From: Halobaculum halobium
GTDB taxonomy: Archaea > Halobacteriota > Halobacteria > Halobacteriales > Haloferacaceae
Direction of reading: 5' to 3'
Length of the DNA: 64,000 bases
Assembly (NCBI RefSeq): GCF_030127145.1
Contig: NZ_CP126158.1
Location: forward strand, 1,612,001 to 1,676,000
Position 1 is the first letter of the stretch, and each line of letters starts with the position of its first letter. Below the pieces are notes generated by a model. The model ran no database searches. It saw only the letters and a list, made by a program, of their open reading frames with translations, and had not been told where the DNA came from. The position numbers and the translations under genes are program-made. This document shows positions 1 to 8,678 of the stretch, piece after piece.

Positions 1-918
1 GTCGAAGGTGGTGCGCTCTTCGATGCGCTGGGCGGCGACGAGATCTCCCTGGCGCTCGAAGTAGGAGACGCGCTGCTCCATCAGGTCGCTGATCTCAGCG
101 ACCGCGGTGTCGATCTGGTCCTCGGGCAGCGAGTAGTGCTCCGCGGGGTGAATCAGCGTGGCGGGCTCGTCGCTCACGACCGTCCCGTCGACCACGTCGA
201 CCTTGCGCATCCTGTCGATCTCGTCGCCCCACAGCTCAACCCGAACGGCGTGGCGACCGTACATCGGGAACACCTCGACGGTGTCGCCGCGGACGCGGAA
301 CGTCCCCTGCTGGAAGTCGACGTCGTTGCGCTCGTAGTTCAGGTCGACGAGCCGCTTCAGCAGCTCGTCGCGACCGATCTCCTGGCCGACCTCCAGTTCC
401 AGCGCCATCCCGCGGTAGTTCGCGGGATCGCCCAGCCCGTAGATGGCCGAGACGGAGGCGACGACGATCACGTCGTCTCGCGTCAACAGCGACCGCGTCG
501 CGGAGTGTCTGAGGCGGTCGATCTCGTCGTTGATCGACATCTCCTTGTCGATGTAGGTGTCCGTCTGCTCGACGTACGCCTCGGGCTGATAGTAGTTGTA
601 GTAGGAGACGAAGTACTCGACGGCGTTGTCCGGGAACAGGTTGCGAAATTCCTCGTACAACTGCGCCGCGAGCGTCTTGTTGTGCGCGATCACGAGCGTC
701 GGCGTGTTCAGCTCCTCGACCACCCACGAGACGGTGTTCGTCTTCCCCGACCCCGTGACGCCAAGCAGCGTCTGCTCGGTCATCCCCGACTCGTAGCCGT
801 CGACGAGCTGGCGGATCGCGTCCGGCTGGTCGCCCGCGGGATCGAACGGGGCGTCGACGCGCAGCGGCTTCTCGGCGTCGGGTCGGTCCGGCGAGAGGGG
901 ACCCTGCGACTCGCTCAT
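1..918 (-). CDS. uvrB: Excinuclease ABC subunit B (3' end outside window)
   Basis: UvrB loads onto DNA with UvrA, checks for damage and recruits UvrC in nucleotide excision repair. Reading the minus strand from the ATG at 918 gives an uninterrupted frame to the window edge, about 306 residues of the roughly 680 usual for the family. The Walker A motif GVTGSGKT, the [12 protein letters not shown] segment and the beta-hairpin region with [11 protein letters not shown] are all present, so this is the helicase-like N-terminal half. The start follows a normal haloarchaeal N-terminus ([19 protein letters not shown]). The rest of the gene lies before base 1. Identification is secure. Confidence 0.97.
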   Translation of the reverse strand, partial: MSESQGPLSPDRPDAEKPLRVDAPFDPAGDQPDAIRQLVDGYESGMTEQTLLGVTGSGKTNTVSWVVEELNTPTLVIAHNKTLAAQLYEEFRNLFPDNAVEYFVSYYNYYQPEAYVEQTDTYIDKEMSINDEIDRLRHSATRSLLTRDDVIVVASVSAIYGLGDPANYRGMALELEVGQEIGRDELLKRLVDLNYERNDVDFQQGTFRVRGDTVEVFPMYGRHAVRVELWGDEIDRMRKVDVVDGTVVSDEPATLIHPAEHYSLPEDQIDTAVAEISDLMEQRVSYFERQGDLVAAQRIEERTTFD

Positions 919-1228
919 TGTGTGTGGTGTGGGGTGGGACACACTTGACGAGCGCGGTCGAGCGAACGAGCGAACAGCGTGAGCGAGTGAGTGAGACCGC
1001 GGGAAACGGCGGAGCGGCCCTGTGCCGCTCCGCCCATCGAAGAGACCGCGGAGAGTCGGCGGGATGCTTGCGGGCGCACCGTCCATGGAAGAGCGCGGTC
1101 GCCGCGATCCACTGCGCGGCCGAGCGAACGCCCGAGACTGCGACGACAGCGGCCGAGACCCGTCACGGACGCCGGCGACGTTCGCGACCGCCGAAACGCA
1201 TACCACCCGAAGCCGAGAACGACCGGAC
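919..1228. other. Intergenic gap between uvrB and a small gene
   Basis: About 310 bases between divergently transcribed genes. It begins with low-complexity GAGCGA/GAGTGA-type runs at about 950-995. I see no convincing RNA gene or conserved reading frame; overlapping frames on both strands are arginine-rich and look non-coding. Promoters for both flanking genes must lie here, but only weak TATA-like sequences are visible. Confidence 0.5.
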
Positions 1229-1501
1229 ATGACGCGACAACTCCTCGCAGACGCGGCGGAGCACGCCGACCGCGCGGCCGAGGCCGCCGACGGCGAGACC
1301 GCCGAGCGACTCGGCGGCGTCGCCGACGACCTCCGAGCGGTCGCCGACGAGAGCCGTTCGGGGCCCGACCACGGCTGGATGGCCAAGCGCATCAACACGG
1401 TTCGCGAGGCCGCTGACGGCGCGGATGCGGCGGTACGCGAGCACGCCGACGCGGCGGTCGAATCGATCAGCGAGTACCGCGAAGGCGTCGCCGGCGTCTG
1501 A
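1229..1501 (+). CDS. Small acidic helical protein (DUF7553-like)
   Basis: A 90-residue, alanine- and acid-rich protein predicted to be mostly alpha-helical, with no cysteines, membrane segment or signal. It resembles small soluble haloarchaeal proteins grouped as DUF7553, but that match is from memory and unverified. The ATG at 1229 was chosen because upstream in-frame codons are arginine-rich and look like non-coding sequence. It is followed 61 bases later by the CetZ gene, which has its own promoter, so the two need not be co-transcribed. Function unknown. Confidence 0.65.
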   Translation: MTRQLLADAAEHADRAAEAADGETAERLGGVADDLRAVADESRSGPDHGWMAKRINTVREAADGADAAVREHADAAVESISEYREGVAGV

Positions 1502-1531
1502 GCCTGCCGAACGGATCGGAACCGGGATCGC

Positions 1532-1539
1532 GATTTATC
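1532..1539 (+). promoter_or_regulatory. TATA-like box for the CetZ gene
   Basis: GATTTATC is centred about 27 bases before the ATG at 1563, the spacing expected for a leaderless haloarchaeal transcript. Confidence 0.55.
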
Positions 1540-1562
1540 ACTGACGGCGACAACGTCCGGCC

Positions 1563-2711
1563 ATGAAGGTGGGACTCGTCGCCGTCGGACAGGCGGGCGG
1601 CAAGATCGCCGACGCGCTGTTGCGGTACGAGCGAAACGCCGGCGCCGACATCGTCGCGGGCGCGGTCGCGGTCAACACCGCCCGCGCGGACCTGCTGGGG
1701 CTTCGGGAGGTCGACCCCGAGCGCCGCGTGCTCATCGGCGGCGACCGGGTGAAGGGCCACGGCGCCGGCGCGGACAACGAACTCGGCGCCGAGGTGGCGC
1801 GCGACGACGTCGACGAGATCCGGGACGCGATCGACGTGATCCCGACGAGCGACGTGGACGCGTTCCTCGTGGTCGCCGCGCTCGGCGGCGGCACCGGGTC
1901 CGGCGGCGCGCCGGTTATCTGTCGTGAGCTCCGCCGGATCTACGAGGAGCCGGTGTACGCGCTCGGCGTGCTCCCCGCCCGCGACGAGGGCGGCATCTAC
2001 ACCCTCAACGCCGCGCGGTCGCTCAAGACCGTCGTGGAGCACGCGGACGCGACGCTGTTGTTCGACAACGACGCCCACCGCGAGTCGGGTGAGAGCCTCG
2101 CGGGCGGGTACGGGCGCGTGAACGACGAGATCGCCCGCCGGCTGGGTGTGCTTCTCTCGGCCGGGGAGGCGCGCGACCCGACGCCGGAGAAGGTGGTCGA
2201 CGCCAGCGAGATCATCAACACGCTCGGGCGCTCGGGCGGGGTCGCGTCGCTCGGCTACGCGTCGGCGCCGCTGGAGCGCAAGCGCGGGCTGTTCGGCGGC
2301 AGAAAGCAGATCGCAGAGGACGCGCTGGAGTCGACGACGCGCGTGACCGCGACCGTCCGACGGGCCGCGTTGGGCGGGCTGACGCTCCCGTGTGAGCTGC
2401 AGGACGTGGAGCGGGCGCTCGTCGTCGTCAGCGGCCCGCCGGAGGCGCTCTCGCGCGAGGGGATCGAGGACGCCAGACGGTGGCTGGAGACGGCGACCGG
2501 CACCCCGGAGGTGCGCGGCGGCGACTACCCGCTGCGCGACACCGATCACCTCTCGGCGGCGGTCCTGCTGGGCGGGGTCGCGGCGGCGCCGCGGCTGGCG
2601 GAGCTACGCGCGGCCGCCGTGGAGGCTCAGCGAAACGTCGCTGCCATCGCCGAGCGCGCCGAGCTCTCGGCCGGGATCTGGGACGCCGAGGGGCTCGACC
2701 CGCTGTTTTGA
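1563..2711 (+). CDS. CetZ-family tubulin/FtsZ-like protein
   Basis: A 382-residue GTPase of the tubulin superfamily. CetZ proteins control cell shape and motility in haloarchaea. Visible signatures are the N-terminal GQAGGKIAD motif, [10 protein letters not shown], the [14 protein letters not shown] segment, and the glycine-rich nucleotide loop [10 protein letters not shown] near residue 105, followed by [16 protein letters not shown]. These match CetZ rather than the canonical FtsZ1/FtsZ2 signature, where the loop is usually GGGTGTGAAP. The C-terminal half is less conserved, so this is probably one of the several CetZ paralogues, not CetZ1 itself. It likely assembles into cytoplasmic or membrane-associated filaments. 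The paralogue number cannot be assigned from sequence alone. Confidence 0.9.
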   Translation: MKVGLVAVGQAGGKIADALLRYERNAGADIVAGAVAVNTARADLLGLREVDPERRVLIGGDRVKGHGAGADNELGAEVARDDVDEIRDAIDVIPTSDVDAFLVVAALGGGTGSGGAPVICRELRRIYEEPVYALGVLPARDEGGIYTLNAARSLKTVVEHADATLLFDNDAHRESGESLAGGYGRVNDEIARRLGVLLSAGEARDPTPEKVVDASEIINTLGRSGGVASLGYASAPLERKRGLFGGRKQIAEDALESTTRVTATVRRAALGGLTLPCELQDVERALVVVSGPPEALSREGIEDARRWLETATGTPEVRGGDYPLRDTDHLSAAVLLGGVAAAPRLAELRAAAVEAQRNVAAIAERAELSAGIWDAEGLDPLF

Positions 2712-2748
2712 ACACCGGCCGGGCGGACCGACCGATCGACGCTCGGTC

Positions 2749-3378
2749 TCAGCAGACGTTCTTCGGCTTCACGCCCATCGACTCCAGCGTCGCCACGTAG
2801 TCGTCGTACGCGTCGTCGACGACGGCATCGGCGGCGTCGCGGGCGGCGGCCCAGTCGTCGGCGCCGTCGCACACCTCCGCGAGCACGTCGAGCGCGTCCG
2901 CGAGGCGCTCGGCCAGGTCGTCGCGGATCGCGCGGAAGTCGTTCGACGACGCCGGGTCGGCGTCGCCCACGAAGAAGCCGACCGTCTGTTCGGCGCGCGC
3001 GTGCGAGACGACGAGCCGGCCGTACGCGCCGCCGACGCGCTCGACGGTGTCGGTCAGGCCGGCGAGGGTGTCGTACTCCGGGTACTCGTGGGCGTCGTCC
3101 GTCTCGGGGTCGAAGTCGGCGTCGGCGACCTCGCGGTGCCCGCGCGCGTCCTCGGCCACGTCGCCGAACAGCGCCGCGGCGTCGCCGTTGGCCTCGTCGG
3201 CGCTCCACGACTCGAACGCCCGTCCCGCGAGCGCGAACTCGGCGGCGACGGCGGTCCGGACGGCGCCGGCGTCCATCTCGCCGCCGGTGAGCGCGTACAG
3301 CGACTTGGAGGAGCCGAGCCGCGACAGCGGCGTCTCGTTGTCCGCGCGGAACTCGTCGGAGAAGACGTCTGCGTCCAT
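2749..3378 (-). CDS. Conserved haloarchaeal helical protein, function unknown
   Basis: A 209-residue acidic, soluble, largely helical protein with an N-terminal LSRLGSSKSLYALTGGEMD block and a short conserved-looking tail, SMGVKPKNVC, ending in cysteine. The long helices with spaced Glu/Asp/His residues could form a four-helix, ferritin-like bundle, but no clear metal-ligand pairs are seen. It is convergent with the CetZ gene and divergent from the membrane-protein gene at 3473. The start ATG at 3378 is the first in frame. I recognise it as a protein widespread in haloarchaea but cannot give a function. Confidence 0.75.
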   Translation of the reverse strand: MDADVFSDEFRADNETPLSRLGSSKSLYALTGGEMDAGAVRTAVAAEFALAGRAFESWSADEANGDAAALFGDVAEDARGHREVADADFDPETDDAHEYPEYDTLAGLTDTVERVGGAYGRLVVSHARAEQTVGFFVGDADPASSNDFRAIRDDLAERLADALDVLAEVCDGADDWAAARDAADAVVDDAYDDYVATLESMGVKPKNVC

Positions 3379-3472
3379 GCGCGGACGTACGCCGGTGTAT
3401 CGCTTGAAACCCTCGCCGCCGACAGCGCTGCCCCGGCGACACCCTTACCAGCCGCCCGGGAGAGTCGGAAAT

Positions 3473-4621
3473 ATGTCACGTCCCTCCGGCGAGTCGCGGT
3501 CCGTCTCGACCGCCCTCGCAGCGGCCGGGCGGCTCCTCCGCGACCGCCCCGCCGCGGTCCTGCCGGCGTACCTCCTCTCGATCGGACTCACCGCGGCCGC
3601 TCGTGTCCCGTTGACCGCGGGGATCGGCATCGCCGTCGCCTCGCTGGCGGCGACCGGGCGGCTGGAGCCGCTCGTCCGGGCTGTCGTCGAGCTACAGGAG
3701 GCCGCTCGCGCCGCCGAGGGATCGAGCGGGTCGGGGGCGTTCGAGTCCGGCCCGGGAGCCGGCGCCGACGGCCTCCCCGCAGGCGCCGGCGAGGCGCTGG
3801 CCGACGCTGCCGCGAACGCCGCCACGCCGACGGTCGTCGCGGCCGTCGGACTCGGCGTCGCCGGCGCGGTTCTGGTCGGCCTGCTCGCGGGGGCGCTGGG
3901 ATCGGCGGTGACGTACGGGACCGTCTGGGCCGGGCTGGACGGACGTGCCCCGCTCGCCTCGGGCGTTCGGGCCGCCGGTCGCTGGCGGACGTTCCTCGGG
4001 ATCGCGCTCGTTCGCCTCGCCGTCGTCGCGCTCGCGCTGGGCGCGCCGCTGGTCATCGGGACGAACCTCGCGGTCTCGCCCGCCGTGATCGCCGGCGACC
4101 CCGCCGCCGCCGCGGCCGCGGTGCTGCTGCTTGTCGCCCTGGTCGGCCTCGGCGTCGTGGTCGTCCTCCTCGCGTCGTTCCTGCTCGCGTTCGCGGAGTC
4201 GGCTGCGATCGTCGACGGCGCGGGGACCGTCGGGTCGGTCCGCGCGAGCCTCGGCTTCGTTCGCGACCACCCGGCGCACGCGCTCGGGTTCGCGCTGGTC
4301 GCCGTCGGCGGCTACGTCGCCGCCGCGGTCGCCGTCGGCGTCGCCAACGCCGCCGGCGCGGGGAGCCTCGGCGGTATCGTGCTGCCGCTCGTGGTCGCTC
4401 CGCTGCTCGACGCCGGCGCGACGGCGTTGTACGCCGGAAGCGACAGGCCCGCTTCGATCGACCGCCCCGGGGCGATCGCCCGGGTCCGGCGTGCGCTCGG
4501 CGACGGCTGGCGCGAGCTCGGGGGTTCCTCGCCGGCCATCCGGTCGCAGTGCTCGCCGCGCTCGCGACGCTCGTGGGGGGGATCGCCGCGGGCTACGCCA
4601 CGACCGCGCCCTACGGGGTGA
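3473..4621 (+). CDS. Membrane protein, N-terminal part (DUF7847/SpoIIM-type fusion, frameshifted)
   Basis: Starts at the ATG at 3473 and encodes about six hydrophobic helices rich in Ala, Val, Leu and Gly, ending in a cytoplasmic stretch with RVRRALGDGWREL. After the five-G run at 4520-4524 the frame becomes arginine- and proline-rich and stops at 4621, while the neighbouring frame at once continues with a plausible transmembrane sequence. In haloarchaea I recall one longer protein of this kind, in which a DUF7847-like membrane half is joined to a stage II sporulation protein M-like half. So this is probably the front part of a single gene broken by loss of one G. The function of such proteins is unknown. 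Confidence 0.7.
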   Translation: MSRPSGESRSVSTALAAAGRLLRDRPAAVLPAYLLSIGLTAAARVPLTAGIGIAVASLAATGRLEPLVRAVVELQEAARAAEGSSGSGAFESGPGAGADGLPAGAGEALADAAANAATPTVVAAVGLGVAGAVLVGLLAGALGSAVTYGTVWAGLDGRAPLASGVRAAGRWRTFLGIALVRLAVVALALGAPLVIGTNLAVSPAVIAGDPAAAAAAVLLLVALVGLGVVVVLLASFLLAFAESAAIVDGAGTVGSVRASLGFVRDHPAHALGFALVAVGGYVAAAVAVGVANAAGAGSLGGIVLPLVVAPLLDAGATALYAGSDRPASIDRPGAIARVRRALGDGWRELGGSSPAIRSQCSPRSRRSWGGSPRATPRPRPTG

Positions 4622-5070
4622 CCGCGTCGGGTCCCGAGGACGTTGCGGGCGTGTTCGGGACGGTTCCCGTCGGGCCGTTCGTCACCATCGCGGCGAACAA
4701 CTGGCTCGTGAGCGCCGGACTCGCGTACGGCGGGATCGCGTTCGGCGTCCCGGCGGTTTCGGGGCTGCTGTTCAACGGCGTCCTCGTCGGCGCGCTCGCG
4801 GGCGTGTTCGACCGGCTGGCGTTCCTGGCACTCGTGGCGCCCCACGGCGTGCTCGAACTCCCGGTGATCGCCGTCGCCGGCGGCCTCGGACTCCACCTCG
4901 GTGGCGTCGGGTGGCGCGCAGTTCGGGGTCGAACGAACCCCGATGAGGTCGCGACCGCGCTGGAGCGGGCCGCTCGCGTCCTCGTCGGGATCGGAATCCT
5001 GTTGATCGTCGCGGCCGCCATCGAGGCGTTCGTGACCCCGCGGGTCGCGGCAGTCGTGCTGGGCGGGTAG
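4522..5070 (+). CDS. SpoIIM-like membrane protein, C-terminal part of the frameshifted gene
   Basis: This frame carries about 180 residues with five hydrophobic helices and the landmarks of the stage II sporulation protein M family: an ANNW segment (NNWLVSAGLAYGG), VSGLLFNGVLVGA, and APHGVLELP followed by a glycine-rich helix. Upstream of 4522 the same frame is arginine-rich nonsense, and no good ATG precedes the first helix; the nearest alternatives are GTG codons at 4549 and 4573. Adding one G to the run at 4520-4524 joins this frame to the preceding one as ...WRELGGFLAGHP..., with no other change. If the shift is real, this half is probably untranslated or made separately. Confidence 0.65.
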   Translation, partial: GFLAGHPVAVLAALATLVGGIAAGYATTAPYGVTASGPEDVAGVFGTVPVGPFVTIAANNWLVSAGLAYGGIAFGVPAVSGLLFNGVLVGALAGVFDRLAFLALVAPHGVLELPVIAVAGGLGLHLGGVGWRAVRGRTNPDEVATALERAARVLVGIGILLIVAAAIEAFVTPRVAAVVLGG

Positions 5071-5185
5071 CGGCCGTCTCCGGCTCACTTGCTGCCGCTC
5101 GGCGCCGGTCAGGGTCGCAACCGGCAGAAATGCCGGGAGGGAGACACATACGCACCTTTTTCATGGTTGGTGTCTGAGCGCGCCT

Positions 5186-6661
5186 ATGGGCGACCCGTCG
5201 CTCGGTGAACTGCTCCTCGACACCGCGCAGGACAAGATCGCCGTGATCACCGAAGACGGAACGTTCACCTACGTCAACGCCGCCGCGGAGACGATCCTCG
5301 GGTACGATCCGGAGACCCTTCTCGGCGAGAACGCCTTCGAGTACATCCACCCGGACGACGCACCCGCGGTCCGCCGGGAGTTCGCCCGGACGGTCCGATC
5401 GGACGACTACGACGAAACGACCGTCACCTACCGGCACCGAACCAGCGGCGGTGACTGGTCCTGGCTCGAAAGCCGGATGTCGAACCTGACGGACGCGACG
5501 ATCGACGGCTACGTGGTGAGCTCTCGCGACATCACCGATCGAGTCGCCGCCGAGAAGACCCGCGAAGAGGCCGCCGCACGGTTGAACACGATCGCGTCGA
5601 TGTCGGGGGACGGCCTCTGGCTGTTCACCGGCGACTGGTCGGAGGCGCTGTTCGTCAACGACGCCGTCAACCAGATCTACGGCGTCTCCCCGGCGGAGCT
5701 GTACGACGACGCGGTGGCGTTCATCGATGCGATCCATCCGGACGACGTCGCCTCGGTGATCGACGCGATGGAGCGGCTCAGCGGCGGGGAGTCCATCGAC
5801 ATCGAGTACCGGGTCAACGCCGAGGAGAACTTCACTCGGTGGGTGTGGGTACAGGCGGTGCCGATCGTCGAGAATGGCTCCGTGACGCGGATCGCCGGGT
5901 TCAGCCGCGACGTCACCGAACGTCACCGTCGCGAACAGCACCTAGTGGTGATGGACAACCTCCTCCGACACAACCTCCGGAACGACCTCAACGTGATACT
6001 GGGCACCGCAGAGCAGATCGCCGACGAGTTCCCGGAGGCGGCGGCGCTGACCGATCAGATCCGAACGACCGGCACGCGACTGCTCCAGACCGCGGCCAAG
6101 GAGCGGCAGATCATCGAGCTCGTCGTCAACCAGCGGTTCAACGAGCGAACCGCGCTCGTCGACGCCGTCGAACGCGCGGTCGACCGGGTGCGCGACCGAC
6201 ATCCGCAGGCGCTCGTCGAGTCCGTCGTGGAGTCGGGCGAGCCGTCGGTGCGGGTGTCGTCGTTGACCGTGGTCGCGGTGACGGAACTGCTCGAAAACGG
6301 GATCGTTCACTGCGACGACGACCGGCCGGTTGTCAGCGCTCACGTTCGGACTGGGGACGGGGAGGCGACGATCGAGATCGCCGACGACGCCGATCCGATC
6401 CCCGACATCGAGGTGAACGTGTTGACCGGCTCTCACGAGTTCGGAATGGACCCGGTCCGCCACAGCAGCGGACTGGGGAGCTGGCTCGTCTACTGGTGCG
6501 TCGAACTCTCCGACGGCGACATCAGCGTCGATCGGGGTGCGACACGAGGGAACCGAGTCGAGATCAGCGTCCCGACGCTTCCGGGAGAGTCCGAGTCGGA
6601 CGGGTCGAGAGCGGACGAACCGGACGCGAGCGTCGACCGAATCGACGGCGCGTCCGGCTGA
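5186..6661 (+). CDS. PAS-PAS sensor histidine kinase
   Basis: A 491-residue soluble kinase. Residues about 10-120 and 130-245 are two PAS domains, each followed by a PAC-type segment (GYVVSSRDITDR and RIAGFSRDVTERHR). The dimerisation/phosphoacceptor helix carries LLRHNLRNDLNVI with His262, the typical haloarchaeal form. The ATP-binding domain has ELLENGIVH as its N-box and GLGSWLVYW as the G2 region. There is no transmembrane segment, so the signal is probably intracellular, for example redox, light or a small ligand. No response regulator is adjacent, as is common for haloarchaeal orphan kinases. A T-rich box at about 5154-5163 lies some 27 bases before the ATG. Confidence 0.92.
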   Translation: MGDPSLGELLLDTAQDKIAVITEDGTFTYVNAAAETILGYDPETLLGENAFEYIHPDDAPAVRREFARTVRSDDYDETTVTYRHRTSGGDWSWLESRMSNLTDATIDGYVVSSRDITDRVAAEKTREEAAARLNTIASMSGDGLWLFTGDWSEALFVNDAVNQIYGVSPAELYDDAVAFIDAIHPDDVASVIDAMERLSGGESIDIEYRVNAEENFTRWVWVQAVPIVENGSVTRIAGFSRDVTERHRREQHLVVMDNLLRHNLRNDLNVILGTAEQIADEFPEAAALTDQIRTTGTRLLQTAAKERQIIELVVNQRFNERTALVDAVERAVDRVRDRHPQALVESVVESGEPSVRVSSLTVVAVTELLENGIVHCDDDRPVVSAHVRTGDGEATIEIADDADPIPDIEVNVLTGSHEFGMDPVRHSSGLGSWLVYWCVELSDGDISVDRGATRGNRVEISVPTLPGESESDGSRADEPDASVDRIDGASG

Positions 6662-6691
6662 TCAGTCCGCGTCCGGGTAGCCGCGAGCGAC

Positions 6692-7561
6692 CTACTCGCC
6701 GCCGGGCTCGCTGCCCGTCACGATCGGGGCGCGCACGAGATTGCCCCACTCCGTCCAGGAACCGTCGTAGTTGACGGTCTGGTCGGCGCCGACGAGTTCG
6801 TGGAGCGCGAACCACGCGACCGACGAGCGCTCGCCGATTCGGCAGTACGCGACGATCTCGTCGTCTCCCTCCGCGAGCACGTCCTCGTACAGCTCCTCCA
6901 GCTCCGCCTGGGTCTTGAACGTCCCGTCGTCGTTGGTGACGGAGGCCCACGAGATGTTGCGGGCGCCGGGGATGTGGCCGCCGCGCTGGGCGGTCTCCTG
7001 GAGTCCGGGCGGGGCGAGAATCTCGCCGCTGTACTCCTCGGGCGAGCGAACGTCGACGAGCGGAACGCCCGCGCCGATGGCGTCGTCCACGTCGTCGCGG
7101 TACGCGCGGATCGACTCGTCTGGCTCGTCGGCCTCGTAGCTCGTCTCGGGGAACGACGGTACCTCGTCGGTGGTCGGGTAGTCGTTCTCAAGCCAGTACT
7201 CGCGGCCGCCGTCGAGGAGCTTCACGTCGTCGTGGCCGTAGTACTTGTACTGCCAGTAGGTGTAGGCGGCGAACCAGTTCGAGTTGTCCCCGTAGAGAAC
7301 GACCGTGGAGTCGTCGCTGATGCCGTGTTCGGCGTTCAGCGCCTCGAAGTCGTCCTTCGTGAGCACGTCGCGCTGGGTCTGGTCTTGGAGATCCGTCTCC
7401 CAGTTGAAGCCGATTGCGCCGGGGGCGTGTTCGGCGTCGTACGCCTCGGTGTCGACGTCCACCTCCACGAGTCGGTGCGCCGCGTCGTCGGACTGGAACT
7501 CGTCGAGGTGGGACTCCACCCAATCGGCGTCGACGAGCACGTCCTTCGCGTAATGTGACAT
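6692..7561 (-). CDS. Thiosulfate sulfurtransferase (two-domain rhodanese)
   Basis: A 289-residue tandem rhodanese that transfers sulfane sulfur from thiosulfate or 3-mercaptopyruvate to acceptors such as cyanide or thiols. The N-terminal domain (about 1-130) lacks a cysteine at its loop (LYGDNSNW) and is structural. The C-terminal domain has the active-site loop CRIGERS, the six-residue rhodanese loop with basic residues. The start is the ATG at 7561 (MSHYAKDVLVDADW); earlier in-frame starts would run through the promoter. It is divergent from a second rhodanese-like gene at 7813. Sulfurtransferase assignment is strong; the physiological donor is unknown. Confidence 0.93.
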   Translation of the reverse strand: MSHYAKDVLVDADWVESHLDEFQSDDAAHRLVEVDVDTEAYDAEHAPGAIGFNWETDLQDQTQRDVLTKDDFEALNAEHGISDDSTVVLYGDNSNWFAAYTYWQYKYYGHDDVKLLDGGREYWLENDYPTTDEVPSFPETSYEADEPDESIRAYRDDVDDAIGAGVPLVDVRSPEEYSGEILAPPGLQETAQRGGHIPGARNISWASVTNDDGTFKTQAELEELYEDVLAEGDDEIVAYCRIGERSSVAWFALHELVGADQTVNYDGSWTEWGNLVRAPIVTGSEPGGE

Positions 7562-7587
7562 TGCACTCACCCATACGTGTTCCCGCC

Positions 7588-7596
7588 GTATAATAC
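7588..7596 (-). promoter_or_regulatory. TATA box for the 7561 rhodanese gene
   Basis: GTATTATAC on the minus strand, centred 31 bases before the ATG, is a strong match to the archaeal TATA element in an otherwise GC-rich gap. Confidence 0.65.
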
Positions 7597-7783
7597 CCGT
7601 ATCACCGGCAGAGGCGGCCAATCGTCGCTCGAACCGGATGATGTTGCCGTGGGTTTTCGCCCCCCTCTCGGGACACCTGTCACCGGCGACGGACCGCGGC
7701 GACCGGAGGCACCACGGCGTGCGTTGAGCAGCAACAATTGCTGCTTCCTCTGACGGGGCGCGGGCGTCGCCGGGGCGGCCGGG

Positions 7784-7791
7784 CTTTTACC
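7784..7791 (+). promoter_or_regulatory. TATA-like box for the 7813 rhodanese gene
   Basis: CTTTTACC is centred about 26 bases before the ATG at 7813. Together with the opposing box at 7588 it makes this gap a divergent promoter region. Confidence 0.45.
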
Positions 7792-7812
7792 GCGGCCGTG
7801 CGAACGGCGGCC

Positions 7813-8646
7813 ATGAACGACACGTTCGTCCCCGCCTCGTGGCTCGCCGACCGGGTCGGCGAGGTCCGCGTCGTCGACGTGCGCGACGCCTGGGAGTACG
7901 ACGGCATCGGCCACGTTCCGGGCGCCGTCTCGATCCCGTTCGACGAGTTCCGAAGTGACGCCGGCGAGAGCGCGGCTTTAGCCGCGGACGAGTCGAGCGA
8001 CGACGAGCCGCGAGACCACGGCGACGAGGGGATGCTCCCCGGCGTCGACCGGTGGAGCGAACTGCTCTCCGACGCCGGCGTCTCCCCCGGAGACGAGATC
8101 GTCGCGTACGACGACGAACACGGCGTGTTCGCCGCCCGGTTTCTGGTGACCGCGGAGCTGTACGGTCACGACCCCGCGCGGCTGCACGTGCTCGACGGCG
8201 ACTATAGCTCGTGGAGCCGCGAACGCGAGACAGCGCGCGAGGCCCCCGAAGTCGACGCGGCCGACTACGAACCCGGCGAGCCCGCGGACTCCCCGCTCGT
8301 GGATTTCGAGGGCGTTCGCGACCGTCTCGGCGGAGAGACCGTGATCGTCGACACCCGCGACCCCGAGGAGTACGCCGCGGGACACCTCCCGGGCGCGGTG
8401 AACCTCGACTGGCTGGAGCTGGTCGACCCCGACACGCGCGGACTGAAGCCGCGTGCCGAGTTGGAGGCGACGCTTCGGGCGAGTGGAATCACCCCGGATC
8501 GGGAGGTTCTGTTGTACTGCAACACGGCTCGGCGGATCAGCCACACGTACCTCGTGCTCCGTCACCTCGGCTACGAGGACGTGCTGTTCTACGAGGGAAG
8601 TCTCACCGAATGGGAGCAGCGCGACGGCGAAGTCGTCGCCGAGTAG
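7813..8646 (+). CDS. Rhodanese-like sulfurtransferase (second copy)
   Basis: A 277-residue tandem rhodanese. The N-terminal domain starts VRVVDVRDAWEY and has YDDEHG where the active loop should be, so it is inactive. The C-terminal domain has VIVDTRDPEEYAAGHLPGAVN and a loop CNTARRIS with one cysteine. This loop differs from the CRIGERS loop of its divergent neighbour, suggesting a different acceptor or donor. An acidic insert (about residues 55-75) separates elements of the first domain. The ATG at 7813 fits the upstream TATA-like box. It could act on 3-mercaptopyruvate or in sulfur relay; the sequence cannot decide. Confidence 0.88.
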   Translation: MNDTFVPASWLADRVGEVRVVDVRDAWEYDGIGHVPGAVSIPFDEFRSDAGESAALAADESSDDEPRDHGDEGMLPGVDRWSELLSDAGVSPGDEIVAYDDEHGVFAARFLVTAELYGHDPARLHVLDGDYSSWSRERETAREAPEVDAADYEPGEPADSPLVDFEGVRDRLGGETVIVDTRDPEEYAAGHLPGAVNLDWLELVDPDTRGLKPRAELEATLRASGITPDREVLLYCNTARRISHTYLVLRHLGYEDVLFYEGSLTEWEQRDGEVVAE

Positions 8647-8678
8647 GCGCACGGAGCGGCAGCCGACAGACGCGCGAC

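Noticed and set aside
950-1000. GAGCGA/GAGTGA repeats beside uvrB
   Set aside because: Low-complexity sequence common in haloarchaeal gaps, with no regular unit.
2392-5070. An 892-residue open frame across the CetZ end, the 3378 gene and the membrane gene
   Set aside because: Its first two-thirds is arginine-rich shadow of real genes in other frames; only the last 180 residues are genuine.
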